Shown piece after piece: positions 1 through 9,302 of a stretch of 64,000 nt of DNA. Numbering within the stretch: the first letter of the stretch is position 1; each line of letters opens with the position of its first letter. The translations under genes were made by a program, and so were the position numbers. This DNA is from JAAYAY01 sp964563135 (GTDB lineage Bacteria > Planctomycetota > Planctomycetia > Pirellulales > Thermoguttaceae): the NCBI GenBank assembly GCA_964563135.1, contig CAZLWV010000019.1, positions 1 to 64,000 on the forward strand. Direction: 5' to 3'. Under the pieces are notes generated by a model. The model was not told the origin of the DNA, searched no databases, and saw only the letters and a list, made by a program, of their open reading frames with translations.

Positions 1-835
1 CCCCCATGATCCAGTTGCAGACGTCGATGTTGTGGACGTGCTGTTCGACGATATGGTCGCCGCTCAACCAGGTGAAGTAGTAGGCGCTGCGGAGCTGATA
101 GTACATCTCGGTCATGCCCGGTTCTCGGACAAACGGCTCACGGGCGCCGGACGAATTCCAGTAGCATCGCAGGTGGCAGATTTTGCCGATGGCGCCGCCG
201 CGGAGACGCTCGACGGTTTCGACGTAGGAGGCGTCGTGATGGCGCTGGAAACCGACGCCGACCTTGAGGTTCTTCTCCTTGGCAACCTGGGCCGCGGCCA
301 GCACGCGGCGAATTCCCGGCGAATCGGTGGCGACGGGTTTCTCCATGAAGACGTGCTTGTCCCGCTCGACGGCGTATTCGAAATGGATGGGTCGGAAGTG
401 GGGCTGCGTGGTGAGAATGACGACGTCGACGCCCGAATCGATGGCTTTCTGATAGGCGTCGAAGCCGACAAAGCGGCGCTCGGGGGGCACGTCGACCTGG
501 CCGGCGAGGCTGTCGTGCGACTGGCGGTCGTAGCGCCCCTTTTCCGCCTTGGCCAGCGTTTCCAGGCTCGAGGCGATCTTGTCTTCGAACAGGTCGGCCA
601 TGGCCCAGAGTTTCACCGGCCCGTTGGTACTGAGGGCCTGCACGGCGGCCCCGGTTCCGCGTCCGCCGCAGCCGATCAGGCCGAGCTTGAGCGTGTCCTG
701 GCCGGCCGCATGGGCGGCTCGCGCCACGGTGAGCGTGCCTGCCAGTGTGGAAGCGGCGACAGCTCCCCCGGTTTGCCGAAGGAAGCCGCGACGGGACGTG
801 CCACCCGATGCCGAACGGTTCGATGCTGCTGACAT
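1..835 (-). CDS. Gfo/Idh/MocA family oxidoreductase, Tat-exported (3' end cut by window edge)
   Basis: Predicted secreted NAD(P)-dependent sugar oxidoreductase; 278 residues are visible and the C-terminus lies beyond the left edge. Residues 14-21 are a twin-arginine signal (SRRGFLRQ) followed by an alanine-rich hydrophobic stretch. The Rossmann fold begins near residue 49 (LKLGLIGCGGRG). The family signature EKP is at residues 165-167 in MEKPVATD, whose lysine is the usual catalytic residue. The ATG at 835 is preceded on the minus strand by GGAGG about 11 bases away. It lies 92 bp downstream of the isomerase/epimerase gene on the same strand, so the two may be co-transcribed as a sugar-modifying pair. 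The substrate cannot be read from sequence. The family call is firm. Confidence 0.9.
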   Translation of the reverse strand, partial: MSAASNRSASGGTSRRGFLRQTGGAVAASTLAGTLTVARAAHAAGQDTLKLGLIGCGGRGTGAAVQALSTNGPVKLWAMADLFEDKIASSLETLAKAEKGRYDRQSHDSLAGQVDVPPERRFVGFDAYQKAIDSGVDVVILTTQPHFRPIHFEYAVERDKHVFMEKPVATDSPGIRRVLAAAQVAKEKNLKVGVGFQRHHDASYVETVERLRGGAIGKICHLRCYWNSSGAREPFVREPGMTEMYYQLRSAYYFTWLSGDHIVEQHVHNIDVCNWIMG

Positions 836-927
836 ACCTGCTTACGCCTCCGAAGCTGTAGGGTGTTTTTTATGCCGATCACAAAACTGGTAGTATTGCC
901 GCCACTCTGCGCCCCCGGGGAGATACG

Positions 928-1950
928 TCACTCTGAAGGGGCGGCCGAATCGCTGCCTTTTCGGGCGAAGGCGGCATCGAAGGCACGCGCCGAGGGAGGA
1001 AAATCGAGTTCTCTTACGTAATCACAGGCCTCCCGGGCGCCGTGCTCGCGATCCATGCCGGAGTCTTCCCACTCGACCGAGAGCGGCCCCTGGTAGCCGA
1101 TGCGGTTGAGCGTGCGGATGATGGCCTCGAAATCGACATCCCCACGCCCGAGGGAACGGAAATCCCAACCGCGATCCGGATGACCGAAGCCGAGGTAGGA
1201 CCCGAGAATGCCGGTCGTGCCATCGAGGTTCAGGGCCGCATCTTTCATGTGGACATGGTAGATGCGATCGGAGAATTCCCGAAGAAAGCAGACCGGGTCG
1301 ATCATCTGCCAGAGGAGATGGCTGGGGTCGAAGTTGAAACCGAAACAGCGGCGGTGCCCGATCGCGGCCAGGGCGCGACGGGCGGAGAGGATATCGAAGG
1401 CGATCTCGGTGGGATGGACCTCGAAGGCGAAGCGAACGCCGCACTCGTCGAACACGTCGAGAATCGGGTTCCACATGCGGGCAAAGAAGGCGAAGCCTTC
1501 GTCGATTGTTTCCTCGGAAACCGGCGGAAAGCGGTAGAGAAGGTGCCAGATGGGCGAGCCGGTGAACCCGGTGACGATTTCGACACCCAGGTTTCTCGCC
1601 GCCCGCGCGGCGTTCTTCATGGTCTCGACGGCCCAGCGGCGCTTGCCGTCGGCGTCGCCCGCACACTCAGGCGCCGCCAGCGGATCGGTGCGGCAGTCGT
1701 CGTTGGGATCGCAGACCAGCTGGCCGGCCGCGTGGGCGCTGATCGCCCAGAGGCGGAGCTGATGGCGCTGGAGGAGATCGAGCCGCTCGCGGCAGTAGTC
1801 TGGATCGACGGCCGCGCGTGCGACGTCGAGGAAGTGGGGGCGGCAGGCGAGTTCCAGCCCGTCATATCCCCAGGCAGCCGCCTTCCGGGCGAGGTCGTCG
1901 AGCGAGAGATCCGACCATTGTCCCGACACGAGCGTGATGGGTCTTGCCAT
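928..1950 (-). CDS. Sugar phosphate isomerase/epimerase (xylose isomerase-like TIM barrel)
   Basis: 340-residue cytoplasmic TIM-barrel protein of the AP-endonuclease-2/xylose-isomerase-like superfamily. These metal-dependent enzymes isomerise or epimerise sugars or their phosphates. Metal-ligand segments typical of the fold are visible: YDGLELA near residue 30, FEVHPTE, NFDPSHLLW and HVHMKD, with a final VEWEDSG strand. An open frame continues upstream to 2109, but the ATG at 1950 is preferred: AGGAAA sits just upstream and the protein then begins MARPITLVSGQWSD, directly on the first barrel strand. It has no signal peptide, unlike its oxidoreductase neighbour. It is divergent from the XylR-type regulator, which may control it. 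The exact substrate is unknown. Confidence 0.88.
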   Translation of the reverse strand: MARPITLVSGQWSDLSLDDLARKAAAWGYDGLELACRPHFLDVARAAVDPDYCRERLDLLQRHQLRLWAISAHAAGQLVCDPNDDCRTDPLAAPECAGDADGKRRWAVETMKNAARAARNLGVEIVTGFTGSPIWHLLYRFPPVSEETIDEGFAFFARMWNPILDVFDECGVRFAFEVHPTEIAFDILSARRALAAIGHRRCFGFNFDPSHLLWQMIDPVCFLREFSDRIYHVHMKDAALNLDGTTGILGSYLGFGHPDRGWDFRSLGRGDVDFEAIIRTLNRIGYQGPLSVEWEDSGMDREHGAREACDYVRELDFPPSARAFDAAFARKGSDSAAPSE

Positions 1951-2404
1951 GATCGCGGTTTCCTGTGTGGTCGGCCTGTGCTGGCACCCGGCTGGAGACG
2001 GAGCCCCTGGGACTGTCAACAGACTTGCACGATTCCAGGAGATCCAGACTCCGCCGCCACCGTTGGGGAGGCGGCCCGAAGGAGCTGGCCCATTCTGGGA
2101 ACCACGCAAAGCCGATTCGGGGAGGAACGGGAAGGGGGACGCTCAGAGGCAGCCGGCCCGGCCGAGTGCGACGGTCGGCATGCTTCATAAGTACGCAATC
2201 CGGGGGCGACGGTCAATGAGATATATTGTAAAAACTGTAAGAAATCGCGTCGCAGGCGTGCTGCGGCGGGTGTATACTCGGCAAGTGGGGTGCGCTCTTG
2301 CGCCCAGGCGAATCGGTCGGGAACGCTGGCAGGCCGGGGCGCACGGTGCTGGTGGAATGCAAGGCGTGTGTGCGGAGGGTGCAGGACGGGCTGAGGACGC
2401 GGGT
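1951..2404. other. Divergent intergenic region between isomerase and XylR-type regulator
   Basis: There is no supportable gene in these 454 bases. The notable part is an A+T-rich patch around 2215-2250, unlike the G+C-rich surroundings, containing two GTAA-type elements near TATATTGTAAAAACTGTAAG. It is the natural place for the divergent promoters and for binding by the regulator that follows. No clean -35/-10 pair could be picked. Confidence 0.4.
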
Positions 2405-3568
2405 ATGAACAAAGGCAAAACTCCCCACGTTGCGGTGCTGGTCGATACGGCGACCGGCTGGGGACGGCGGGTGGTGCGGGGCATCGGCCGTTACGTGCGC
2501 AAGCATGGCCCGTGGGACATCTGGATCGAGGCGCGAGACCAGCGGGCGGCGCTGCGGCTTCCGCCGCGGTGGTGCGGCGAGGGGATCATTGCGCGGGTGC
2601 CGGACCACGCCACCTATCGCCACGTGACCGGCGCGCGGGTGCCGGTGGTGAACGTCTCGGCGGTGCAACTCAAAGGGGTGCAGCTTCCGGGGATCCGGAC
2701 GGACCTGCAGGCCTCGGCGCGGATGGCGGCGGAGTATCTGCTGGGGCGCGGCTTCCGGCATTTTGGCTACTGCGGGATCGAGTGGTGGTCGTACACGGAT
2801 TACCATCGGCGGGGATTTGCGAAGGTTGTGGGAGAGGCCGGCTACCACTGCGCCGTCTACCGCCCGAGCGGCAAGCGGGGGCCGCGCACGGCCAGCCACA
2901 TCCAGCAGCGCGACCTGATTGGCTGGCTGGAGCCACTGCCGAAGCCGCTGGCGGTGCTCACCTGGACGACCAAGTGCGGGCACCAGGTGATCCAGGCCTG
3001 CCGCCGCGCGGGGATGCTGGTGCCGGAGCAGGTGGCGGTGCTGGCGGCCGACGAGGACGATCTGTTGTGCGACATGTGCAATCCACCCTTGTCGGGGATT
3101 GCGCTGACGTCGGAGCGGATCGGCTATGAGGCGGCTGCGCTGCTGGACCGGCTGATGCACGGCGAATCGGCGCCGGCGGAGCCGTTGCTGATCGAGCCGT
3201 CGGGGGTCGTGACGCGGCAATCTACCGACACGCTGGCGATCGACGACAACGACGTGGCCAGCGCGGTGGCCTACATCTGGCGGCATGCGGCCGATCCGAT
3301 CCAGGTGCGGGACGTGCTGCGGGCCGTACCGGTTTCGAGGACCCGGCTGGAGCGGCGGTTCCAGGCGGTGCTGGGTCGCTCGCCGGCGGCGGAGATCCGG
3401 CGCGTGCACCTGGAACGGGCCAAACACCTCCTGGCCGAGACCGACATGCCGGTGCCGGAGGTGGCCGTGGCATCGGGATTTGGCTCGCGCGAGTATCTCA
3501 GTTACGTGTTCAAATCGCAGACGGGACTGAGCCCGCAGAAATACCGGATCCGGATGCGGATCCGGTAG
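2405..3568 (+). CDS. XylR-type transcriptional regulator (LacI-like sensor plus AraC DNA-binding domain)
   Basis: 387 residues, the length of Escherichia coli XylR (about 390). Residues 8-275 form a periplasmic-binding-protein-like sensor of the LacI/GalR type (HVAVLVDTATGWGRRVVRGI at the start; VAVLAADEDDLLCD later). Residues about 285-387 are an AraC-type double helix-turn-helix ending in the classical signature (SYVFKSQTGLSPQKYR). The family binds a sugar and activates catabolic genes. The ATG at 2405 begins the sensor fold; the longer open frame back to 1934 is not protein-like. It sits between the divergent isomerase/oxidoreductase pair and the rightward oxidoreductase/glycosidase genes, so it probably regulates one or both. 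The ligand is unknown. Confidence 0.92.
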   Translation: MNKGKTPHVAVLVDTATGWGRRVVRGIGRYVRKHGPWDIWIEARDQRAALRLPPRWCGEGIIARVPDHATYRHVTGARVPVVNVSAVQLKGVQLPGIRTDLQASARMAAEYLLGRGFRHFGYCGIEWWSYTDYHRRGFAKVVGEAGYHCAVYRPSGKRGPRTASHIQQRDLIGWLEPLPKPLAVLTWTTKCGHQVIQACRRAGMLVPEQVAVLAADEDDLLCDMCNPPLSGIALTSERIGYEAAALLDRLMHGESAPAEPLLIEPSGVVTRQSTDTLAIDDNDVASAVAYIWRHAADPIQVRDVLRAVPVSRTRLERRFQAVLGRSPAAEIRRVHLERAKHLLAETDMPVPEVAVASGFGSREYLSYVFKSQTGLSPQKYRIRMRIR

Positions 3569-3915
3569 GCGGGGGAAAGCGGGGACTGGCGACCTGGTTT
3601 GCGCGGGCCGCGGGCCGCCTTCTGCAACTGCCGACATCTCCGGCAAAGGGCGTTTGCGGCGGAGCGCGAGGGCGATCGGCCGAGCGTGGGGGCTGCGACC
3701 GCCAGAGCGCAGAGCGAAGGCGGATGCCTCGGGTCGCAACGGGGGGTGGAACTTGTGGGGGCTATGGCAGGCGGGATCGGCGATGCCTTATGATGACAAC
3801 TCGATGACAAATCTGGCCAAACCTCTTTTACGATCCGACCAGCGATGATAGCACATTCGGAGAGGATTGCTGTCTGCGGGCGGGACGACCAGTTCAAGGA
3901 ACAAGGAGTACCGAG
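3569..3915. other. Intergenic region upstream of the rightward glycan genes
   Basis: 347 bases with no credible gene. The first half is G+C-rich. The second half, from about 3785, is more A+T-rich and carries a direct repeat (separate entry). AAGGAG at about 3904-3909 is the ribosome binding site of the next gene. Confidence 0.4.
3792..3810 (+). promoter_or_regulatory. Candidate regulator operator: tandem GATGACAA repeat
   Basis: Two identical GATGACAA octamers lie at 3792-3799 and 3803-3810, start-to-start spacing 11 bases, about one helical turn. AraC-family proteins typically bind such same-face direct repeats. The pair is roughly 105 bases upstream of the oxidoreductase start and immediately downstream of the XylR-type regulator gene. 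The repeat is directly seen; its binding role is inference. Confidence 0.35.
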
Positions 3916-5220
3916 ATGAATGAACCGACAACTCGCCGCACGTTCTTGCGTCAATCGGCCCTGACGGGCGCTGCGCTGGCAGTGCCGTCTTTTGTCGCCG
4001 GCAAGGTTCTGGGAAAGGACGGGGCGGAGCCGGCCGGCGAGACGATTCGGCTTGGGGTGATCGGCATCGGTCCCCGCTGCACCTACGACCTGCAGGCGAT
4101 CCTGGAGCTCAAGGACGTGCGCTGCGCGGCGATTGCCGACGTGCAGGCCAGCCGCCGGGAGGCGGGGAAGAAGCTGGTGGACGAGCACTACGGCAACCAG
4201 GACTGTGCCCTTTACCTGGATATGCGGGAGCTGCTGGACCGCAAGGACATCGACGCGGTGCTGATCGCCACCGGCGACCGCTGGCATGCCCCCGCGTCGA
4301 TGCTGGCGGCCGAGGCGGGCAAAGACATTTACAGCGAGAAGCCGTGCGGCCTGACGATTGAACTTTGCCAGCGGCTGGATGAGACGATCCAGCGGACGGG
4401 CCGGATTTTTCAGGCGGGCACGCAGCGGCGGAGCGTCCCCAATTTCCAGCAGGCGGTGGACCTGGTCCACCGCGGCAAGCTGGGAAAGGTCCACACGTTG
4501 TATGCGAGCATCTACACGCCCGAGATACTGACGCAGTGGCTGCCCTCGCAGCCGACGCCGGATGCGAAAGTCGTGGACTGGAATCTGTGGCTGGGCCCTG
4601 CGCCGTGGCGTCCCTACAACGAGAAGTATGTCAGCGGCGGCTGGCGGGGCTACTGGGACTTCGATTCCGGAGCGCGGCTTCTGGACTGGGGGGCCCACAC
4701 GCTGGACCTGTGCCAGTGGGCGAACCAGGCCGACGACACGATGCCGGTGGAGTACGAACCGCTGGAGGACAAGATCATCTGCCGCTACGCCAACGGGGTG
4801 CAGCTCATTTTCGATTTCCTCAAGGATCCGTTCGGCAATCGCGATCCCCACTACATCACGCGGCTGGGCACGTGCCCGGTGCGGTTTGAAGGGGACAAGG
4901 GTTCCGTGGAGACGGGCGACTCGGGGGAGATGGTCGTCAAGCCGGAGTCGCTGGCGGGCGAGATTCCCGAATCGGCCAAGCGGGTCCGCGGACTGGACGT
5001 TTCCGCCCACGCCCGCAATTTCTTCGACTGCGTGAAGAGCCGGAAGCCGGCGGTCTGCAACTCCGCGGTGATGCGGCATTCCCACGTGGCCTGCCATGCG
5101 GCCGCGCTGGCGTGGATTCTCAATCGGAAGCTCAAGTTCGACCCCGAGAAAGAAGAGTTTGTCGGCGACGCCGAGGCCAACGGGCTGCGGAGCCGCCCCG
5201 AGCGGAAGTTCTGGACCTGA
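3916..5220 (+). CDS. Gfo/Idh/MocA family oxidoreductase, Tat-exported
   Basis: 434-residue secreted NAD(P)-dependent oxidoreductase. The Tat signal RRTFLRQS is at residues 7-14. A Rossmann fold follows (IRLGVIGIGPR from residue 44), then AAIADV and the family triad EKP at residues 141-143 in SEKPCGLT. The C-terminal half shows the DWNLWLGPAP segment usual in planctomycete members. A variant is seen where many relatives have PDHWHA: here it reads GDRWHA, keeping the active-site histidine region. AAGGAGT precedes the ATG. It begins a rightward unit, with only 22 bp separating it from the GH-A glycosidase, so an operon is likely. Probable role: oxidising or epimerising sugars released by the neighbouring glycosidases. 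Confidence 0.92.
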   Translation: MNEPTTRRTFLRQSALTGAALAVPSFVAGKVLGKDGAEPAGETIRLGVIGIGPRCTYDLQAILELKDVRCAAIADVQASRREAGKKLVDEHYGNQDCALYLDMRELLDRKDIDAVLIATGDRWHAPASMLAAEAGKDIYSEKPCGLTIELCQRLDETIQRTGRIFQAGTQRRSVPNFQQAVDLVHRGKLGKVHTLYASIYTPEILTQWLPSQPTPDAKVVDWNLWLGPAPWRPYNEKYVSGGWRGYWDFDSGARLLDWGAHTLDLCQWANQADDTMPVEYEPLEDKIICRYANGVQLIFDFLKDPFGNRDPHYITRLGTCPVRFEGDKGSVETGDSGEMVVKPESLAGEIPESAKRVRGLDVSAHARNFFDCVKSRKPAVCNSAVMRHSHVACHAAALAWILNRKLKFDPEKEEFVGDAEANGLRSRPERKFWT

Positions 5221-5242
5221 CACTCAGCGCGGAGAAGAAGCA

Positions 5243-6709
5243 GTGAAAGCGACCAGCCTTGGCATTTTGATCTGGGGCATGCTGGCGGCCGCCGGCGCGG
5301 CGCAGGTGATCGACAACACCGACAGCCGGGTGCAGACGACCCTCGAACCGGGCATGGAGCGGATCGGGACGCTGCGGCCCAAGAACGTGCACGAGACGGG
5401 TTCGTCGCGCTGGACCCTGGGCTGCGAGACGATCGACCGCGAGTACTCGGACTACGACGCGTTCAAGGAGTACCTGCCGCCGCTGGGAATCAAGCGGATC
5501 CGGCTGCAGGGAGGCTGGGCGCGGACCGAGAAGGACGCGGGGATCTACGATTTCGCCTGGCTGGATCACATCATCGACGATGCCCGCAGCCGGGGGCTGG
5601 AGATCTGGCTGGAAACGAGCTACGGCAACCCGGTCTATCCGGGGGGCGGCGGGCGCACGCTGGCCGGAGGATTTCCGAGTTCCGAGGAAGGGCTCAAGGC
5701 GTGGGATGCCTGGGTCGAGCGGATGGCGACCCGTTATCGGGGCAAGGTCCGCGACTGGTCGGTGTGGAACGAACCGGAACTGCGGAGCGCCAACCGGCCG
5801 GACCTGATTTTCGATTTCAACATCCGCACGGCCGAGATCATCAAGCGGATCATACCCGACGCCCGGATTGCCGCGCTTTCGATCTGCGCGCCGAAGATCG
5901 AGATCATCGAACCCTTCCTGCAGACGCTCAAGGAGCGGGAGAAACTCGACCTGTTCACGTGGATTGTGTACCACCACTACACCAGGAACCCTGACGAGAA
6001 GTATGACGCGGTGGTTCAAGCCCGTCAGGTTGTGGACCAGTACGCCCCCCAGATCCGACTGTGGCAAGGGGAGTCGGGGACCCAGTCGGAGTACTGCCTG
6101 GCCGGCGCGCTGAGCAAGTATCCGTGGACTGAACTGAAGCAGGCGAAGTGGACCGCGCGGCGGATGCTGGGGGACATCGGCCACGGGTCGGACTCGTCGG
6201 TGTTCACGGCGGCCGATCTCGACTACCGGACGACCTCGTTCCACAACGGGCTGGTGCGCTATGGACTGGTCAAGACCGCCGGGGCGGCCGAGGGCTACCG
6301 CGTGCTCAAGGTCAAGATCGCCTACTATGCGGTGCAGAACGTGGTTTCGGTGTTCAACGACGACCTGGAGCGGATTGCCGACTATCCGTGCGAGATCCAG
6401 TGCGAGAGGCCGGTGGCCGTGTTTGGGCACAGGCACATCCAGAGCGGGCAGCAGGTGTGCGTGTTCTGGGACAAGTCGGACGTGCCTTCCGACAGGAACG
6501 AAACGGTCGGCGCCACGCTGACGATCCGCGGCGCGTCGTTCAAGGATCCGGTGTGGGTCGACACGATCACCGGCGGCGTCTACGCGATTCCGGGGGAGAA
6601 GATCACGGCCGAGGGGGACCAGTTGGTGTTGCGGGGCATTCCCGTTTACGACGCCCCGACCTTCATCACCGACAGGAGCCTGCTGGCGATCGTGGAGCCC
6701 ATCCACTGA
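5243..6709 (+). CDS. Secreted clan GH-A glycoside hydrolase (GH39/GH5-like)
   Basis: 488 residues with a Sec signal peptide (residues 1-20, ending AAAGAA). The TIM barrel has both retaining-glycosidase glutamates of clan GH-A: acid/base E177 in WNEPE and nucleophile E277 in WQGESGT. YDFAWLD near residue 102 is a typical early barrel strand. A beta-sandwich accessory region fills the last 130 residues. The GTG at 5243, preceded by GGAGAAGAAG, is chosen over the upstream ATG because the signal peptide starts there. It is paralogous to the protein encoded at 58704-60137, sharing the GCET, YDFAWLD, YGNP and SVFT landmarks. The exact GH family and substrate are not assigned. Confidence 0.82.
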   Translation: MKATSLGILIWGMLAAAGAAQVIDNTDSRVQTTLEPGMERIGTLRPKNVHETGSSRWTLGCETIDREYSDYDAFKEYLPPLGIKRIRLQGGWARTEKDAGIYDFAWLDHIIDDARSRGLEIWLETSYGNPVYPGGGGRTLAGGFPSSEEGLKAWDAWVERMATRYRGKVRDWSVWNEPELRSANRPDLIFDFNIRTAEIIKRIIPDARIAALSICAPKIEIIEPFLQTLKEREKLDLFTWIVYHHYTRNPDEKYDAVVQARQVVDQYAPQIRLWQGESGTQSEYCLAGALSKYPWTELKQAKWTARRMLGDIGHGSDSSVFTAADLDYRTTSFHNGLVRYGLVKTAGAAEGYRVLKVKIAYYAVQNVVSVFNDDLERIADYPCEIQCERPVAVFGHRHIQSGQQVCVFWDKSDVPSDRNETVGATLTIRGASFKDPVWVDTITGGVYAIPGEKITAEGDQLVLRGIPVYDAPTFITDRSLLAIVEPIH

Positions 6710-6959
6710 CGCCCCGGCGAGGCCGTTTTGGGTGCGGAGGAAGGCCAGTCCAGAGCCCGAGCACGCGGCGGCGGCGATGGCCTTTGGCCTTTTGCCGGTA
6801 GCAAGCCGAGGAGCATGGAGATCGCAGAGCAGACGCTCGCGACGGAAGCGGAGATGAGAGTCTGCACGGGGCTGGAGGACCTGCCGGAGACGATGCGGGA
6901 ACGGCGAGATGGAGAGCCAGGAGTTGAGCAAGCCGGGGACCTGACCGGAAGGAGGGAGA

Positions 6960-9221
6960 ATGTTCTGCGTGAAGACCGTGATTTGTACCGTCGCGATGGC
7001 GTCGGCGGCTGCCGCGGGGGTGGCGGCCGAGTTGCCGCTGCACCAGAACACGGCCAGGGGTGCCGGTGAGAATACGCCGCCGAGCTACGTTCCGCCCCTG
7101 GTCAGCAACGGCAGCCTTTCGATGCTCGTCGATTATCAGGGTGGCCAGACGCAACGGGCCTACGTGAAGATGACACCGGCCATCTGGTGGGCCGGACGCC
7201 GCTACGGACCGCCGGCGGACCAACTGCTTCCCTACGGGCATTTTGGGTGGCAAATGCGGATCGACGGCAAGGACTGCGCCGCACCTGGCCGCTGGTCGCA
7301 GACGCTTGACACGCGTGCTGCCATGGTGACCTGCGAGAACCAGCACGAGGAGGGCGTCGAGGTGGAGACGGACGTACTGGTGCCGCTCGAGCACAACCTC
7401 GTGGTGCTGAAACGGCGTCTTGCGGCCAGGACGCCCGGAAGTCACGAGATCCGCACGACGTTTCAGTACCGGCTTGCGCCTCCGGGGAACGAGAATATCG
7501 CTCCGAGACGCGTCGACTGCACCTGCCGCTGGGACGAAAAGCGCCAGTGTGCCGAGTTCCGCTACCGGGCCGACGCCCATCGGCCGTGTGACGGAACGGT
7601 CCTTGTCTTCGCCGATCGGCCGGTATCGTCCTCGGTTGACGGGCAGGTTGCCTCACTTGCGTGGGATGTGGCGCTCGAGGGGAACAAGGCGGTTGAAGCG
7701 ACGTTTTTTCTGCTGTTTGCCGACTCGCTGGACGGCAAAGACTACGTGGAGCGGGCCGAGAAGCTCGAGGATCTCGCCCGTCAGGAGGGCTTCGAGGGGC
7801 TTCTGGCATCGCACCGGGACGCGTGGGAGTCGTACTGGGAGCAGTCTTATGTGGACCTGCCCGACGAGCGGCTGGGACGGGTGTACCGGACCGGCCAGTA
7901 TCACCTGCGGGCCAACGCAACGCAGTGGTCCTTTCCGGTGGGCATCTTTCCGACCCACTGGGCGGGACGATTCTTTGGCTGGGACGAGATGTTCTGCTAC
8001 CAGGCCCTGGTGAGCAGCAACCATCAGGACCTGTCGCGGCGTTGCCCCGAGTTCCGCCTGGCCGGGCTCGCGAAGGCGGTGTCACGAGCGAGCCACTATG
8101 GCAAGCCGGGGCTCTTTGGGGCGCGGTATCCGTGGGAGACGCTCGAGGACGGGACGGAGGCGGCACCTCCCGGTTTCTGGATGGAGCATGTCTTCCACAT
8201 GTCGAACATCGCCCAGTCATGCTGGCAGCAGTATCTTTACACCAATGACCAGGAGTACCTGAAGACGACCGGCTATCCGGTCATCCGGGAATGTGCGCGG
8301 TTCTTTCTGGCCAACATGGTGTACGAGACAGCGGGAGGGGAGACATTCATCGGCAAGTGCACGGACCTGGAGCGGCTCGGGCCCGCCCGGCAGAATCCGT
8401 TCATGACGTCGTGCGGCGCGATCTACACGTTGGAGGCGGCGGCCGAGGCGGCCCGGGTGCTGGCGGCGGATGGGGAGGAAGCCAAGGCCTGGAAGAATGC
8501 CGCGGCAGGACTCCGCCAGTCGCTGCCGCACAACGGTGAGCGATACTTGCCGTATGCAGGGTGCGAGGAGGAGAGCGTGGCCGCGCTCGGCGGGCTGTTC
8601 CCGTATCCGCTGTTCGATGCGGAGAACCGCTATCAGAAGAACGCGGCCTACTGGTTCGTCGAGAATGGGCAGAGGTCGGGAAACATGTATCCGGTGGGCA
8701 AATCGCTGTGCGCCTGGTATGCCGGCTGGCTGGCCTCGGCGCTGGCCGCCCTGGGCGATACCCGCGAGCCGGCGAAGCTGCTGGACAAGGCGGCCGAGGG
8801 GGCCGGCTGTTTTGCGGAGCTGTTTGAGATCAACGAGCCGGATGTGTCGCGGAATCCGTGGTTCGCCACCGCCTCAGGCAATGTCGTGTACGCCGTCAAT
8901 CAGATGCTTGTGCAGTCGCGGGACGACCGGATCCTTATTGCCCCGGCCACTGCCGAGTCGTGGAAGGACTACGCATTCAAGCTGGCCTGCCACGGGAACC
9001 TGGCCGTGGAGGTCGTTGTGAAGGAGGGGCGTCTGAAGCGGCTCGCGCTGCTGCCGGGAGACCAGCGGGTCCAGTTGCTGCGGACCCTGGTGGTGCCGGA
9101 AGCCCTGCTGATCGGGGCGACACTGAAGGATGGGATCATCACCGAGGCGGCAACCCGGGGCGGTTGCCGTGAACTGGCGGTTCGATTCCAGGGGGAAACG
9201 GACCTGCTGGCGGCTCCGTAA
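6960..9221 (+). CDS. Secreted six-hairpin glycosidase-like protein (GH65/GH95-like)
   Basis: 753 residues. A signal peptide covers about residues 1-22, then an N-terminal beta-sandwich (to about residue 280), a long alpha-helical (alpha/alpha)6-type catalytic region (about 290-660; FGWDEMFCYQALVSSNHQDL, FWMEHVFHMSNIAQSCWQQY, SGNMYPVGKSLCAWYAG) and a short C-terminal beta domain. This layout matches GH65, GH95 and related six-hairpin glycosidases. I could not place the catalytic carboxylates with confidence. The start is supported by GGAAGGAGGGAG ending 1-2 bases before the ATG; its GGAGG core is about 5 bases away. A 250-base gap with no visible gene separates it from the preceding glycosidase. 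It probably belongs to the same XylR-linked glycan unit. Confidence 0.72.
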   Translation: MFCVKTVICTVAMASAAAAGVAAELPLHQNTARGAGENTPPSYVPPLVSNGSLSMLVDYQGGQTQRAYVKMTPAIWWAGRRYGPPADQLLPYGHFGWQMRIDGKDCAAPGRWSQTLDTRAAMVTCENQHEEGVEVETDVLVPLEHNLVVLKRRLAARTPGSHEIRTTFQYRLAPPGNENIAPRRVDCTCRWDEKRQCAEFRYRADAHRPCDGTVLVFADRPVSSSVDGQVASLAWDVALEGNKAVEATFFLLFADSLDGKDYVERAEKLEDLARQEGFEGLLASHRDAWESYWEQSYVDLPDERLGRVYRTGQYHLRANATQWSFPVGIFPTHWAGRFFGWDEMFCYQALVSSNHQDLSRRCPEFRLAGLAKAVSRASHYGKPGLFGARYPWETLEDGTEAAPPGFWMEHVFHMSNIAQSCWQQYLYTNDQEYLKTTGYPVIRECARFFLANMVYETAGGETFIGKCTDLERLGPARQNPFMTSCGAIYTLEAAAEAARVLAADGEEAKAWKNAAAGLRQSLPHNGERYLPYAGCEEESVAALGGLFPYPLFDAENRYQKNAAYWFVENGQRSGNMYPVGKSLCAWYAGWLASALAALGDTREPAKLLDKAAEGAGCFAELFEINEPDVSRNPWFATASGNVVYAVNQMLVQSRDDRILIAPATAESWKDYAFKLACHGNLAVEVVVKEGRLKRLALLPGDQRVQLLRTLVVPEALLIGATLKDGIITEAATRGGCRELAVRFQGETDLLAAP

Positions 9222-9257
9222 GGCGGATGACTCTGAGGGTCTCCTCTGAAAAGTTCG

Positions 9258-9283
9258 GACCGTGCGTCGACGGCTGCACGGTC
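9258..9283 (-). terminator. Hairpin between convergent genes, probable terminator
   Basis: A perfect 8-bp inverted repeat (GACCGTGC / GCACGGTC) with a 10-base loop lies between the 3' ends of the six-hairpin glycosidase gene and the leftward small membrane protein gene. Read leftward, the hairpin is followed within three bases by a short T run (AACTTTTC), so it fits best as the terminator of the long leftward operon. The T run is short, so the call is moderate. Confidence 0.5.
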
Positions 9284-9302
9284 GGATACATCGCAGATGC
9301 GG

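Noticed and set aside
2213..3739. 508-codon minus-strand open frame
   Set aside because: Antisense to the XylR-type regulator; rich in Arg/Pro/His as expected for a shadow.
5132..7051. 639-codon minus-strand open frame
   Set aside because: Antisense to the GH-A glycosidase, whose catalytic motifs prove the plus strand is coding.
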